NCBI GenBank assembly: GCA_034766995.1
Contig: CM068318.1
Location: 37,217,956-37,281,955, forward strand
DNA length: 64,000 nucleotides
Origin: Acanthacorydalis orientalis
Lineage: Eukaryota; Arthropoda; Insecta; Megaloptera; Corydalidae
Reading direction: 5' to 3'
Positions 21,683-33,173 of this stretch are shown one piece after another; the first letter of the stretch is position 1; every line of letters starts with the position of its first letter. Made by a program: the position numbers and the translations under genes. The notes beneath the pieces were generated by a model, which saw only the letters and a program-made list of their open reading frames with translations, searched no databases and was not told the DNA's origin.

Positions 21683-21750
21683 CGACAGGCTTATAATTGA
21701 TAAGTGGGTGAATGTAGCGAGCAGGGGGCGAAGATCTCTAGTGTTTGTAT
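21683..21750 (+). repeat. Dispersed repeat shared with 35481-35545
   Basis: GACAGGCTTATAATTGATAA, GTGGGTGAATGTAGCGAGCA and the lead into (TG)n match the block at 35481. Both copies are followed by (TG)n then (TA)n. Confidence 0.65.
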
Positions 21751-21768
21751 GTGTGTTATGTGTGTGTG

Positions 21769-21809
<41 letters not shown>

Positions 21810-21833
21810 GTAAATATATATATATATATATAT
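21751..21833. repeat. (TG)n(TA)n microsatellite
   Basis: A TG tract then two TA tracts. Confidence 0.9.
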
Positions 21834-21919
21834 GCAGTTCGAAAACAATTTCTTTTGTAAAATTGCTACAGCAGAAATTGAAGATTTTTATACATTATGA
21901 CATTTTATTTTTCAATTGA

Positions 21920-21920
<1 letters not shown>

Positions 21921-21983
<63 letters not shown>
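21921..21983. repeat. (TA)n microsatellite
   Basis: About 31 TA units. Confidence 0.95.
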
Positions 21984-21987
<4 letters not shown>

Positions 21988-22356
21988 CCACGTCTTATCT
22001 TGGAATCGGTAGATAATAAAAATATGCAATGCAAACACGTCAGTTTTCGTACAATAGAATTCTTATAAAATGCTGATATAGGAAAATATATTATTCTTGT
22101 GTACATCTATGCAAAAGATGCTTAAATTGACAAATATTACAAATATAAATAATGAAACTGCACAAATCAATCGGAATTTATCATCCGAAGAATTTCTTTT
22201 ACATATATATATGGGATTTTGTCCGTGCAGCGTGACAAGATTTCGAACAGAGAAATGGATTGAATTCATTTGATATCATTTGGTATTTATTTATGATTTG
22301 TAAAAATGAGTCTGTGCCTTTTAAATAAAATCAATAATAAATCTGTTTTAAATTAG

Positions 22357-22400
22357 CCCTTTCGCCACTAACGGGACCTATATGTCCCACAAAATTTTCA
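22357..22400 (+). other. Possible piggyBac-like terminus
   Basis: TTAGCCCTTTCGCCACTAAC is followed by the palindrome GGGACCTATATGTCCC (22374-22389). A CCCTTT start after a TTAA-like site with a GGGAC/GTCCC subterminal palindrome is common at piggyBac-like ends. The TTAA is mutated and no matching right end was found. Confidence 0.35.
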
Positions 22401-24200
22401 AAAAAATCACTAACGGAAATTGAAGAGATTACTTAACTCAAAAAATCATCAAACGAAAAAGAAGTTTCAAAACTACTAATATTTAATCCGTGGTGAAATA
22501 GTTAAAATATTTTCTAGTCATTCAGGATGTTGAAGGGCCAACCTTGACATTTAAAAACACTATATCTTGGTCAAGCAGTTGGCATACTCTTACAAAATAG
22601 TAGTGGACACGATGACGTCCGAAAATCAGCACATTAATTATTAGATTCTTTTTGCATTTCAGTAAAAAAAAATGCTACTGTAGCCACGAGAATGAATGAT
22701 TTGTTCTGCTTTAGGGGAAGCTGTTGTGTTGCATAAAATATACAAAAAATGCTGATAAAATGAAAGAACTTTTAGAAATTGTTACAAAACAAAAAAGAAA
22801 ATAATCCGAAAAAGACATAAACTCGTTAAAAATATGTTAGTATTAAAAGACTACTTATATATTTATTTTATAAAATATATGTGTTTAAAATATCTTACGA
22901 AAATCTGTGTCAAATTTTATAAAAACAAACAGAACTATTTTTTAATATTTTTCTCCTCGCCCTAATTTTTTTCATTTTTTTAAAAATCTATCTTATTTAT
23001 TACTTTCAAGATATATTTTTTCAATTCTCTATTTGAACACAATCATTTCGTTATCTAATTTTATTGTGATATATGAAGCAAGTAAACAATGTTTAAATCA
23101 AGACTGAAACCAAATTGTGTCAGACGGATCCGGTTGTGTAATCATGTTTTCATATTTGTGTGTGCGTTGCGTTACATCACTGATACGTGGGGCCACTGAA
23201 CCTTTTCCACAGAACCTAATTAATTACTCTTAAATCGTTTGAAACATTAGGATGAAATAAAAAAAAATCTTACAATATAACCTTTCAAATGGTGTATTTA
23301 TTTTTTATCAAAAACATCATTGTCCATATATTTCTTAGTCTCTTTATTTAACACATTGCCGACCGCAACATCCATTCGATCGTGCGGCGCCGTAATGCAA
23401 ATGAAGTAATCTACCCATTCAGTCGGCAATGTGTTAAGTGTCATTATTCCGTTCCCCAAAAAAATCTGATGTTTATTCCTCTAAGTAATTTTTCACGACA
23501 GATTTAAACGTGTAAGTTAATGAACTGTGCTTTATAATAAAGCAAAACCATAACATTCAAAATATCCCAACCGAAAAGCCTTAAAGTGATCTCCAGCACT
23601 CTTTGATCCACACAAATCTGATCTTCTCCCATATCTTTATCACTGATCATCTGGCTTACACCTACCTCCAGCACTAATTGTAATTTTAAAAGAAAGGCAT
23701 TTTGAATTACAGCTAAAATAAGGCTGCGACGTGGAAATGACTGGAAGAAAAATACCGTTTTTTCTCCTGGCGGAATGAAGAGACTTATTAAAGATTGAAG
23801 TAAATTACAATGGTAATCATGTTGAAAAATAAATACAACACTTGACAGGTTATATTCTAAGTTTTCTTTGTTATATTTTTTATATTACAATACCTCAAAT
23901 TATTAAAAAGCATGCACTTCTGTACAAACATTTTCAACCGAGCTTCTTATATTTCGACAGAATTGAACTCAACGATTAGTAATTTACAAAAGAAATCAAA
24001 TAAACAATCAAACAAACATACAAGGAAAATATAATTTAATTTTTTTAAGTATTTTTGCAATTTTTTTCTTAAAATATATAATAAAAATCAAAAAAGGATA
24101 TTCTTTGAGAAGAAAATAAAATAATTTAACATTAATAATATCGAAAGAACGATAGTTTATTAAAAATAAAACAATATATTCAACTGGTTATTATGCCAGT
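22401..24200. other. AT-rich stretch with one TTAA MITE
   Basis: Apart from the 82-bp MITE at 23352-23433, no gene, RNA or transposon signature was supported. A GC-richer patch at 23190-23215 has no open frame. Confidence 0.5.
23352..23433. mobile_element. 82-bp piggyBac-type MITE
   Basis: TTAA at 23348-23351 and again at 23434-23437 bracket the unit. Its ends CACATTGCCGAC and GTCGGCAATGTG are perfect inverted repeats, so TTAA plus end gives a 16-bp perfect match. The interior is GC-rich for this window (CGATCGTGCGGCGCC). TTAA duplications and about 12-bp ends are piggyBac-superfamily hallmarks. No coding capacity. Confidence 0.85.
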
Positions 24201-24234
24201 AATATATATATATATAAGTATATAATGTATGTGC

Positions 24235-24268
<34 letters not shown>

Positions 24269-24341
24269 GTATATGTATATATATGTATGTATATATATAT
24301 ATATGTATATATATATGTATATATATATGTATATATATATG

Positions 24342-24388
<47 letters not shown>

Positions 24389-24440
24389 ATACATATATGT
24401 ATATATATATATGTATATATATTAATATATATAATAAGTA
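24201..24440. repeat. Long (TA)n/(GTAT)n microsatellite
   Basis: About 240 bases of TA with regular GTA interruptions. It produces long Tyr-Ile frames in all six readings that are not proteins. Confidence 0.95.
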
Positions 24441-25052
24441 TATATCTGAAATTCAATATTAACTTCCATTCTACTTTTCTTTCCAATGCTTTCAACGTTT
24501 TTGTGATTATTAATGGTACTTAAAAAATACTGTAACAGCGATTAACAATATTTTTTATGGCCAAGTAGACAAATTTCCAGACCCTTTGAGTAAAAATATG
24601 AAAATTGCCAAAATAAACCGAAAATCAAATTATTAGTTGTACAAATTAATTCGGTACCTTTTTTTGTAGAACATGAATATTTATGGAAAACGAAATACGT
24701 TTCCATCCTCAAAATACCTTCCATTACTTTCTATATCTTTACTCATCTGTTGAATAACTGATAAATCCCTTATCCACTGTTTTAGAATTTTTGCATGTTT
24801 TATGGGACATATCTTCATCTAAAGCTGAACAAATCATTCCTACGGCTACGACAACATTTTTTTACAACTTGAATCCGTAAAGTATCCAATACCTAATAAA
24901 ATACTTTTCGGACTCCATAGTGCTCACTACTGTTTTATGAGGTTATGCCAATTGCTTGGTCAAAATATATACAATTTTTAATCCTTTGAACTTGATTTTT
25001 TTCTAATATTGTTGAGTACCTACTTGTATTTATTTTTAGGTAAAGTTGATTA

Positions 25053-25056
<4 letters not shown>

Positions 25057-25120
<64 letters not shown>
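25057..25120. repeat. (TA)n microsatellite inside transposon
   Basis: About 32 TA units within the 24633-25892 element. Confidence 0.95.
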
Positions 25121-25122
<2 letters not shown>

Positions 25123-25152
25123 ACAGTAAAACTGATTGTTTTATTTATTAAT

Positions 25153-25380
25153 TTATTTATTATTATTATTATGTAATTTTTTTAGGAAATGTAAAGTATG
25201 GAAATTTTTAAAACAATCTCCAATGTGCAAGAAAGGATGTCTTTCGCAAGTTTCATAAAAATAAACTGTTGTCTTCCTTCCAACCTTAATTTTTCTGTTT
25301 GAACAAACCATACAATCATTATGTTTCACTTGTGGATCTGGTTGTAAAATGTGAAGTTTTCCATCAAGTCGATTTTTCAA
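25153..25380 (-). pseudogene. piggyBac-type transposase Cys-rich tail
   Basis: The minus strand reads GKLHILQPDPQVKHNDC, MVCSNRKIKVGRKTTVYFYE, TCERHPFLHIGDCFKNFHTL. The C-x2-C, C-x2-H/P, DCF and F-H-T-L arrangement matches the C-terminal zinc-binding tail of piggyBac-like transposases; the 39077-39780 element has the same pattern. No catalytic domain is readable upstream, where the hairpin cluster at 25384-25460 lies. Confidence 0.65.
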
Positions 25381-25383
25381 ATC

Positions 25384-25460
25384 TCATGTTGATGGTCTAC
25401 CATCAACATGATTCTTGTGTTGATGATCTATCATCAACATGATAGTAGACCATCAACCAG
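25384..25460. repeat. Nested hairpin cluster
   Basis: CATGTTGATGGT-CT-ACCATCAACATG (25384-25409) is a 12-bp-arm palindrome with a 2-base loop. It is followed by TGTTGATGAT-CT-ATCATCAACA. A third element, GTAGACCATCAAC near 25447, pairs back with the first. The same short module has been copied in both orientations. Confidence 0.8.
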
Positions 25461-26108
25461 ATCATGGTTTCTTTGTTCATTGTCTGAACTTTTGCTACTA
25501 GGGAAACCACTATTTAGGTACTTTCTGGTTTCATACCATTTCTTTTACAGGAAATTTTATATAAAATGTACGAACTGATGGAACATACTTTCAAACCCCA
25601 GAAAAAAAACTTTTCGCCACCATTGGTCATTGTATATAGATACGACATGTGTTGTTTCGACTAAGAAATGTGCCACCACAGCAAATGATTATTTTTGTCA
25701 CCTCATAAGAGCAGACATGCGAGTTTTATAGCTAATCTGTATTGTCAAACGGTACAAAAAGATCAAAGGATTAAAAGTTTAATTAGATATGGTTGCAAAT
25801 TCAAAATCCTGAAACGACGAGAAAGTATTTTAACTTAAAGCAGAATTATGATTGTTTCAATTTAAGGGCACAGAATTAATTTTTACACCTAATATTTTCA
25901 TAAGTATTTATTAAATGTAGAATAAAAAATGTAGAGTTAAAGAATGGAACATGAAATGTTGAAACACGTTAGTATTTAAAGGCAGGTATTTACATATTTT
26001 AGTATAAACAATTCTTAAACCAATCTGTGTGCAGCGCATAACAAAACATACGTTCAATGTATGAGTAAAAAGGGTAGCAGTAGTTTTTAACATTATAACC
26101 GTTAATTC

Positions 26109-26391
26109 TTAGTTTTTAAAACGAAAAACATTGTGTGAATTATTTTTAATTGTTTTAATCTTATTCGGTCCACTGTGAAGACGATATGGCCATCGCGTTC
26201 CGAATGATCCACTGCCCAAGTCCTTCTGAACAGATTTCATTGCCATGCTGAAGATCACCCGTTTTAAGCATGGCAATGAAATACATATACTAACAAACAA
26301 ATACACTACTGTCCAGAGGGCCTGAACAGTGGAACTGTTCAATCAAAGATCGATGTCCGAAAAGTCTGGTGAGTGGACCGCAAAAGGTTAA
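26109..26391 (-). other. Possible piggyBac-like terminal region
   Basis: On the minus strand, TTAACCTTTTGCGGTCCAC begins at 26391, resembling a TTAA plus CC-start terminus. It is followed by ordinary sequence and the hairpin at 26234-26282. A 77-codon minus frame (26109-26342) has no recognised domain. Confidence 0.3.
26234..26282. repeat. Perfect 16-bp-arm hairpin
   Basis: ATTTCATTGCCATGCT (26234-26249) and AGCATGGCAATGAAAT (26267-26282) pair perfectly around a 17-base loop. The short perfect stem is unlike a typical microRNA precursor, which has a longer, mismatched stem. Confidence 0.85.
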
Positions 26392-26685
26392 TATACCCAA
26401 TACCAACATCCTCATCCTCACTAACTTGTATAATTATTTATACTAAAAAAAAAAATCTCGCGCTGAAGTCATTTCGTGCCTGATGACAAAATACACTTAA
26501 AATAACACATATGATAAATTAATCGTTTTTCAAATATTACTTTTCTAATAAAACCAAAAATATTATTAGTCATTGGTTAAACATATCAACGGAAAACTGC
26601 ATTTAAATTAAAATGATTATGTAAATTTATGTTTTTGTAACAATTGATTTTATAATTTACTTAATTTTCCTTAGTTTTTATATCT

Positions 26686-26700
26686 TATATATATATATAT

Positions 26701-26774
<74 letters not shown>

Positions 26775-26798
26775 GTATATATATATATATGTATATAC

Positions 26799-26883
<85 letters not shown>

Positions 26884-26899
26884 TAGATAGATATATATA
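26686..26899. repeat. Long (TA)n/(GTAT)n microsatellite
   Basis: About 215 bases of TA with GTA interruptions and a terminal GATA tract. Confidence 0.95.
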
Positions 26900-26949
26900 C
26901 AAATATTTCACTAGTAAATAAGAATAAAGTAACAATAAAATGCCCTTTG

Positions 26950-27783
26950 ACAAACTGATATTTACTTAACTATTATTTGTTTGACATTTGACACAATTGT
27001 ACAAATATTGTCAATCTACAAATGTCAACACTGCATCTTTGAAAATCGTTAAAAAAACGATGAACACGAACGAAACCATTCTTGTGAAGGATGCTAAAAG
27101 CGTGTGTAAGTATTGACACATTAATATCAGTAAAAATCAGAAAATGTGACAAGTTTCTATATGTTGTCTCTTGTATTAGAAACTATGTTGCTTGTCCATT
27201 AATTTCATATATTATTCTAATAGACGATAAATAAAATCTACTCAATTTTTATAAATGTATGTTTTGTTTATTTTTTTATAAAAAAAATATATATTCAATT
27301 TATATTATTTAATTCAATTAGTGTTCATCAAAAAAGTGCAGAGCACTATGGTTAAGACTCGCGTTTCACAAATTATCTGATGTATTTCATAAATTGGAGA
27401 TTTTCGCTAAGTGCTTGGCTATTTTTATAGAAACCCTATATTGTCACAAACAAGGGCGTTTAGCCAATGAAACACAAGAGGACCTACGAAGAAATCCTCT
27501 TGTAGACATGTATGAAATGGCTGAGAGACTTAACTTGCAAACACTCATCAGTCCTAGTCCTCTGGCGACAGCAGCGTAGGCTACTTGTGCCGGCAGTATT
27601 TTACAAAATTGTCATTCAAATATTTAATTGACATGACTAGTTTCAACTCTCAAATCTACAGGGAACTTGTGATAAACTAAGTTTAATAACAAACGACCTT
27701 AATACTTTATTAACTATTTAAATTGTAGATTTGGTCTTTTTTTATTTGCAGAAGTATTTAAGGAAAATTACATGCATAATATA
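26950..27783. other. Stretch with one unassigned short frame
   Basis: A + strand frame from about 27394 to 27579 (61 codons, containing CHKQGRLANETQEDLRRNPL) has less biased composition than its surroundings. I do not recognise it and its origin is unknown. Nothing else was identified. Confidence 0.3.
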
Positions 27784-29015
27784 CGAGGGTAGAATGACAA
27801 TTACCCGCGTTTGACAAGAAATGGCACCAATGATATCAAATTGCAATATCTTATAACAGTATTATCTTTTAAACTACTACTGTCAAAGTTTGAGAACAAT
27901 ACGTTAATTAATTTCATTCGACAGTCATTCAAAGTAAACAAACACTGTTCTTTTTCAACTATGAAAAAAAATCAGTATCGGCCGGTGATTAGGTTTCTGT
28001 TGTTTGGATGATACGTCTGAATGAACGTCTGAAGAAATGAAATAAAAGTTACACACTGTCTACGGAGACTCTGCACCTTCTATGATAATCGTCAAATATT
28101 GATTCAATGAATTTGAACGTGGTCGTATAAGAGTTAATGATGAAGAACGTCCAGGTCATCCAATTGTGGTGACTACTGATGAGATGATTGGAAAAATCCA
28201 TGATACTGTTTTAAAGAATCGTAGAATCAAATTATATGGAATAGTTGAGATAGTAGGCATCTCAGAAAAATGTGTACGGAACATCTTCAAAAATGCATTC
28301 GAATGAACCTTTCGAATGAGTGTTTAAACGTAATCAACATGAATTTTTGCGTCGATGGATAACCGTTGATGAAACATGGATTCATTACCATACATCTGAA
28401 ACGAAACAGCAGTCAAAATAATGAACTTCTCCTGGTGAACAGGTAACAAAGAACGCAAAAATCATTGCATCAATTGGAAATGTTATAGCAACTGTTTTCT
28501 AGAAAGGTCATGGAATATTGCTAATCGACTATCTTGAAAAAGGGAGAACAATAACATGAGCCTGTTATGCATCATTACTGGATCAGCTGAATGATGAAAC
28601 CAAGAAAAACCATCTTCATTTGGTAAAGAAGAAAGTGCTCTTCCATCATGACAATGCACCTGCATACAAATCAACAATTGCGGTGGAAAAATTGCATGAA
28701 TTGCACTACGAATTGCTTCCAAATCCGCCACATTCTCCAGATTTGGCACCGTGTGACTTTTTCTCCTTTCCAAACTTGAAGAAATGGCTCGGAGATTAAA
28801 GATTTACATCAAATTCGGAAATAATCACTGCTGTATATGCCTACTTTAAGAAGTTTGACCAACCATACTATTCAGAAGGGATAAAAAAAAATTGAAATGC
28901 GTTGGACTAAGTGCATCGAGCTGAAAGGAGATTACCTTGACAAATAAAAAAAAATAATTTCCTGAAAAAAAATGTGTTTTCTTGTCAAACGCAGGTACTT
29001 ATCACTCTACCCTCG
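27784..29015 (+). mobile_element. Mariner, full length (1232 bp)
   Basis: The left end starts CGAGGGTAGAATGACAA after TA, and the right end ...TTATCACTCTACCCTCG is its complement. The inverted ends extend about 38 bases (to TTTGACAAGAAA) with about four mismatches. The right TA is mutated to TC. The ends differ from the GAGGGTCGTTTGATAAGT family, so this is a separate mariner lineage. Confidence 0.92.
27961..28946 (+). pseudogene. Mariner transposase, broken by stops
   Basis: Starts at ATG 27961 (MKKNQYRPVIRFLLFG), with frameshifts to KLHTVYGDSAPSM, then FNEFERGRIRVNDEERPGHP (first helix-turn-helix and linker). KNRRIKLYGIVEIVGIS (second helix-turn-helix) follows, then a short internal loss. 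The catalytic part has ITVDETWIHYHTSE (about 28350-28390), FHHDNAPAYKS (about 28640-28670) and PPHSPDLAPCDFF (about 28725-28765), so all three DD34D aspartates survive. In-frame stops lie after KQQSK, in VF*KG, after RTIT and after KKWLGD. It ends GDYLDK and TAA at 28944-28946. Best preserved full-length copy here, but inactive. Confidence 0.9.
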
Positions 29016-30929
29016 TCTAATATAATCCTTGAAACGTTGGCAATTTAAAATTAATAATTAAACGTCCTTTTCATTTAAACATTTTATATTAATGCCGTTT
29101 TATACAAAAACATTTATTAAATTCAGCTATATATGAATGGAAAACATTTTTTATATCTATAATGATTTTATTATATTGTTTAAATAAATTTGTGCTGTGG
29201 ATTAATTTGGTTACTTTATAGTAAACAATAATTGTAAAAAATAAAAGTTATATCCTACTGACCAGTACTTTATTGTAATATGATTTAGCTTTCATTAAAA
29301 AAAGAGAACCGCTAATACAAGAATACATTTTATTACAGTATGCTCTATGATGTACATTTATTAAATAAATAAAAATAATAGAATGTATTGTTATACATAA
29401 TGTTAATATCAAAGAGATTTCGCAACTGAATAAAATTCAATACAAATACAGAAATTGTTGTAAAGCAGTAGTAAACGACATACCAGAAATATAATAAAAC
29501 ATGTTTAAATATAGAATATCATAAAACTGATTACGATTTTATTTTTGAACACATTCTACGCCGACAGGATACTGAACGTATTCGAACGTCTGGTTTTTTT
29601 TTATCATAAAAAATGACATAATTCCGAGGTGGAGTTCAGAGTCACGTTACATTAATTATAAGTGCATTATGCGACTACTGAATGGGTCAACAAGTGCCAT
29701 CACAGAGTAGAAGCACTTGTTGACTACTGACAGGAAACTGCATTCAGTTGCATTTGTTATCCGACAAGGTTATGGTTTACATTTTAAAACTGTTGACAAT
29801 GTATTGTTATTTCATAAAAATACGTACATGAATTCAATATAAAATGTTAATATTAATCGTTATTCACTAATAGTCAGTATATGATAACAATTCAAGAAGC
29901 ACTTTTTCAAAAAGAGAATTAACAACTCTGGCGAATCAATCTTCTCTTTCTTACATTGCAACCAATTAGTACTTCACGTTTATAAAACACGTTTTTGTTG
30001 CAACATTCATGTTTTATTCTTTTTTTGTCTTGAAATAATACAAAATTCCTTTACTTTTTTTATTGTTTACACTAATAAAATACTTTAAATTCACATCACT
30101 GAACGTAAATATTTAATAAATAACATACTTTTTTCGATTTGAATGTTAATTTCATTCAAATTTAACTAGCAACTTTTTGTAAATTAAATATGATATTCAC
30201 TATAAATTCTACACATTATTCAAATTAGATTCAATAGGAACTATTTCGCATCTCGTAAATTTAATGAAAACTAATTACAGGAAAAGTTTTCGATTTTTAT
30301 AATGTGACAAAAAGCAATAATAACTACTTAAACGTTTATTATTTCAAAACCACATTCAATCCTAACTGATATGTTAAATAACCACATAATTATTGTGCTT
30401 GGATTTGAAACAAGCATGTTGTGTTTAACAGAAAAAAAAATAATAATAACAGATGCTCAACAGAGTAAAACAAACAGATGTGTAATTCTTTTATTATATT
30501 ATTGAAATCGATCACTGGAATGCTAAGAGATTTAAGTATGTTTTTTAATAAGTATCATTTCTTCTTAAACGTTTACTTCGTCAAAAAAATAAAAGAAAAA
30601 ACTTAAATTTATTCTTCAAGAATTTAAGTAACAGTATTATAAGGTTCTGTCTGTGTTTTACTTTTTTCCATCAGCTAAATATCTTTAACTAAATGTACCT
30701 TGAACGAACCAAATAAGATATAATACAATAATACAAGATCAAGGTTATCAACAAAATAAAGTACTATTGGCTATTTATAATTTTTAATAACTTATTGAAA
30801 GGAGTTTTAATTTTTTTGTTGCTGTATTCAATACATCAAATATTTTAACAGAATCGACGAAGATTATAAAGACTTTATTACATACAAACAGATTTACACA
30901 GTCATGGATAATACTATGTGAGTATAATA
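29016..30929. other. AT-rich stretch with one hairpin
   Basis: No genes or transposons recognised in about 1.9 kb apart from the inverted repeat at 29686-29724. Confidence 0.5.
29686..29724. repeat. 12-bp-arm inverted repeat
   Basis: GTCAACAAGTGC (29686-29697) pairs with GCACTTGTTGAC (29713-29724) across a 15-base loop. Confidence 0.8.
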
Positions 30930-30993
30930 TGTATGGTTGTGTATGTATGTATTTGTGTGTGTGTGTATGTATATATATATATATGTATATATA

Positions 30994-31066
<73 letters not shown>
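30930..31066. repeat. (TG)n/(TA)n microsatellite
   Basis: Alternating GTGT and TATA tracts ending in about 25 TA units. Confidence 0.95.
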
Positions 31067-31070
<4 letters not shown>

Positions 31071-31200
31071 CTCATATTTTTTCATATTTTTTTTAATTTG
31101 TATATTGATTCAAGAATGTAAAATCCAGTCAAACGCATTATTTAAAAAAAATGCATGATGTTTCACTTTAATCCATTCACACCTGAATTAATTCTGTCAG

Positions 31201-31462
31201 AAAAAATATTTTTCCGTTGATTGTAGGTGATAGGGGTTTAACTAAGACAAAAAATCTTTTTTATATTTTTTCATTGATTTTTCATACTTTTTCAGCATGG
31301 GCATAGTTGGGCACAATAAGTCGAAAGCATTAAAAAATATTTTTCCGTTGATTGTAGGTGATAGGGGTTTAACTAAGACAAAAAATCTTTTTTATATTTT
31401 TTCATTGATTTTTCATACTTTTTCAGCATGGGCATAGTTGGGCACAATAAGTCGAAAGCATT
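31201..31462 (+). repeat. Exact tandem duplication, 131 bp x 2
   Basis: Units 31201-31331 and 31332-31462 are identical base for base by eye. The unit includes CCGTTGATTGTAGGTGATAG, TTTCAGCATGGGCATAGTTG and GGCACAATAAGTCGAAAGCA. Lack of divergence points to a very recent duplication or an assembly artefact. Confidence 0.95.
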
Positions 31463-31881
31463 ATGAAAGTAATTCCTTAAAGAACTATTATTTATTATTA
31501 TTAATTTGACTTTAAGGACACGGATGGGGAATTGATGTTAAATAATTACTTTAGATACTATGAAACTTCAAAATAAGTGTGTATAATTATATGGCAACAG
31601 GGTCTGTAGGGTTAAAAGAAAACAAATCAGTGTAAACACTATCAGTCTCAGATATATTATGTAGAATTATGTGTTAAAAAAATAAAATGCATACTAGAAA
31701 ACGGGGCATCAACGACACAAGAGAATGTGCTATAAAAAAACAGCTATGAGCTATTAATGAATTAGCATTTCGTACATACATACTATTATTATTATTTATA
31801 CGTTGCTGTCTGTAAATATGATTTTAACATGAGCACTTCCTGCACCACAACATAAATATGTCTCGATGTACATCATAATTA
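31463..31881. other. AT-rich stretch, nothing recognised
   Basis: No supported feature. Confidence 0.45.
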
Positions 31882-32443
31882 TTAGGTTGATAGAAAAATA
31901 ATTCCGGTTTATGACCTTCAAATTCATATACATTTTTGAATTTATGTGGTTTCAAATGGTCCAGAAATGTTGGATAACTAACGCCTAAGTTTTGTGCATA
32001 TGCTCTCGAATTGTTGTGCGTGATTTTGATTCAATTAACGCCTCCAGTTGGTGTTATGAACTGAAGAAGGACGCCTGAGACCTTCATGTTCAAGGCTCTG
32101 GTTCCCAGCACGAATTTTTTGGAACCACCATTGCACCGTACGTTCCTTAACAGTACCCACACCGAAAGCATCATTTAATTTACAAGAAATTTCTGCTACT
32201 TCTCACCCATTCTGAACTCGTACAAAAATTTGTCTCTTATTTCGCTCTTTTCCATTTTTAATTCAATATCCCAATTTGAAGCAAAATTAATAACAAAACC
32301 AAAGTCAATATTACCTATTACAGACCGAAAAATGCACTTTAAAATGATATTAACCTGAACACGATGAAATGACACTTTCATTGACAAAAATTAACGTTAG
32401 AATTCACAAAACAAACACTGGAATTATTTTTCTATCAACCTAA
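31882..32443 (-). mobile_element. Short mariner derivative (TTAGGTTG family), reverse
   Basis: 562 bp between TA at 31880-31881 and 32444-32445. The ends TTAGGTTGATAGAAAAATAA and its complement match perfectly over at least 24 bp. The body is an N-terminal transposase remnant on the minus strand plus leader; the catalytic region is deleted. Same family as 6804-7342 and 43029-43108, and the best preserved ends of the three. Confidence 0.92.
31990..32253 (-). pseudogene. Mariner transposase N-terminal remnant
   Basis: The minus strand from about 32253 reads MEKSEIRDKFLYEFRMGEK (first helix), then AEISCKLNDAFGVGTV and TVQWWFQKIRAGNQSLEHEG, RRPSSVHNTNW. These are the first helix-turn-helix and GDE-like linker of a mariner transposase. 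The frame ends in the deletion before the second DNA-binding motif and the catalytic domain. Confidence 0.75.
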
Positions 32444-32445
32444 TA

Positions 32446-33173
32446 TATACACATATGCACGAATGTACATACGAACGAATGTTATTTTATTGTTTACTTT
32501 ACCGAATGAGTACTCAAATTCTGATTAAGAACTGGTGTCTAGACTGACTAATAAAGGTAGTTTATAATTTTAGGATATAAAACAAACCATATCTCATCTT
32601 AAACATAATACAAATAAATATAAATAAGATAAAATCAGTATCTGATATCTCCGATATCACAAGTATCGAAACTAATCAAGGATTGAAACCGAATCAAAAT
32701 AACGTTCGAGTTTCGGTTATTGAAATTAACGAAACGATTTTTATCGGTTACGGTTTCAGTCCTTGCTTATTACTAATTTCAAATACGGAGCGTTTTCACT
32801 ATTCATTTTATATGATAATTACGGTCAAACATTTATTTGTGGCATTGTGAAAATACGCATTCATATTGAAAAATTCATTTTCCAAAAAAAAAGGACAAAA
32901 ACGAGAACAAAAATTTTGATACGAAAATTTCAAATTGCCCCCCCCCCCAAATAAATTTTTCATGAAAACCGATATAAACCGGTTCCATGATTTTATTCGG
33001 TTTTTCGTTCTCTAAAAATAGCATTTTCGTTTACTGAAATAAAACGGTTTTTGCCGGTTACGATTTCAATCCCCGACACCAATAGCGAAGAACGAACACA
33101 CAAATGGTCCTAAAAGATAATGACCGTAAGGGCAATATATCAGCGAGATCACAGGTATAAAAGCACAAATTAT
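32446..33173. other. AT-rich stretch with poly-C run
   Basis: Contains a 10-base C run near 32939-32948 and several copies of an AACCGGT/ACCGAAA-like theme (32680-33080), but no coding frame or terminal repeats. Confidence 0.4.

Larger units (their letters stand above)
24633..25892. mobile_element. TTAGGTG-ended element, copy 3 (1260 bp)
   Basis: TA at 24631-24632 and 25893-25894 bracket the ends TTAGTTGTACAAATTAATTC and GAATTAATTTTTACACCTAA, an inverted pair. TA target sites and this type of terminus suggest the Tc1/mariner superfamily. However, the minus strand inside carries a piggyBac-type Cys-rich tail (25153-25380), so either a piggyBac fragment is nested here or the ends belong to a different group. 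A (TA)n tract at 25057-25120 interrupts the element. Confidence 0.65.

Noticed and set aside
22700..23340. Search for a piggyBac transposase right of the possible terminus at 22357
   Set aside because: No catalytic or Cys-rich motif could be read on either strand, so only the terminus is reported, with low confidence.
24160..24523. Long open frames rich in Tyr, Ile, Thr, His and Val (also near 3000, 5240, 26678, 33834, 48961 and elsewhere)
   Set aside because: They are translations of (TA)n, (GTAT)n and (TG)n microsatellites, open on both strands, with no protein character.
26234..26282. MicroRNA precursor
   Set aside because: The stem is only 16 bp and fully paired, within a possible transposon end; precursor stems are normally longer with mismatches.
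27394..27579. 61-codon frame as a host exon
   Set aside because: No recognised motif, no splice-site support and no neighbouring coding sequence; kept only as an unassigned frame.
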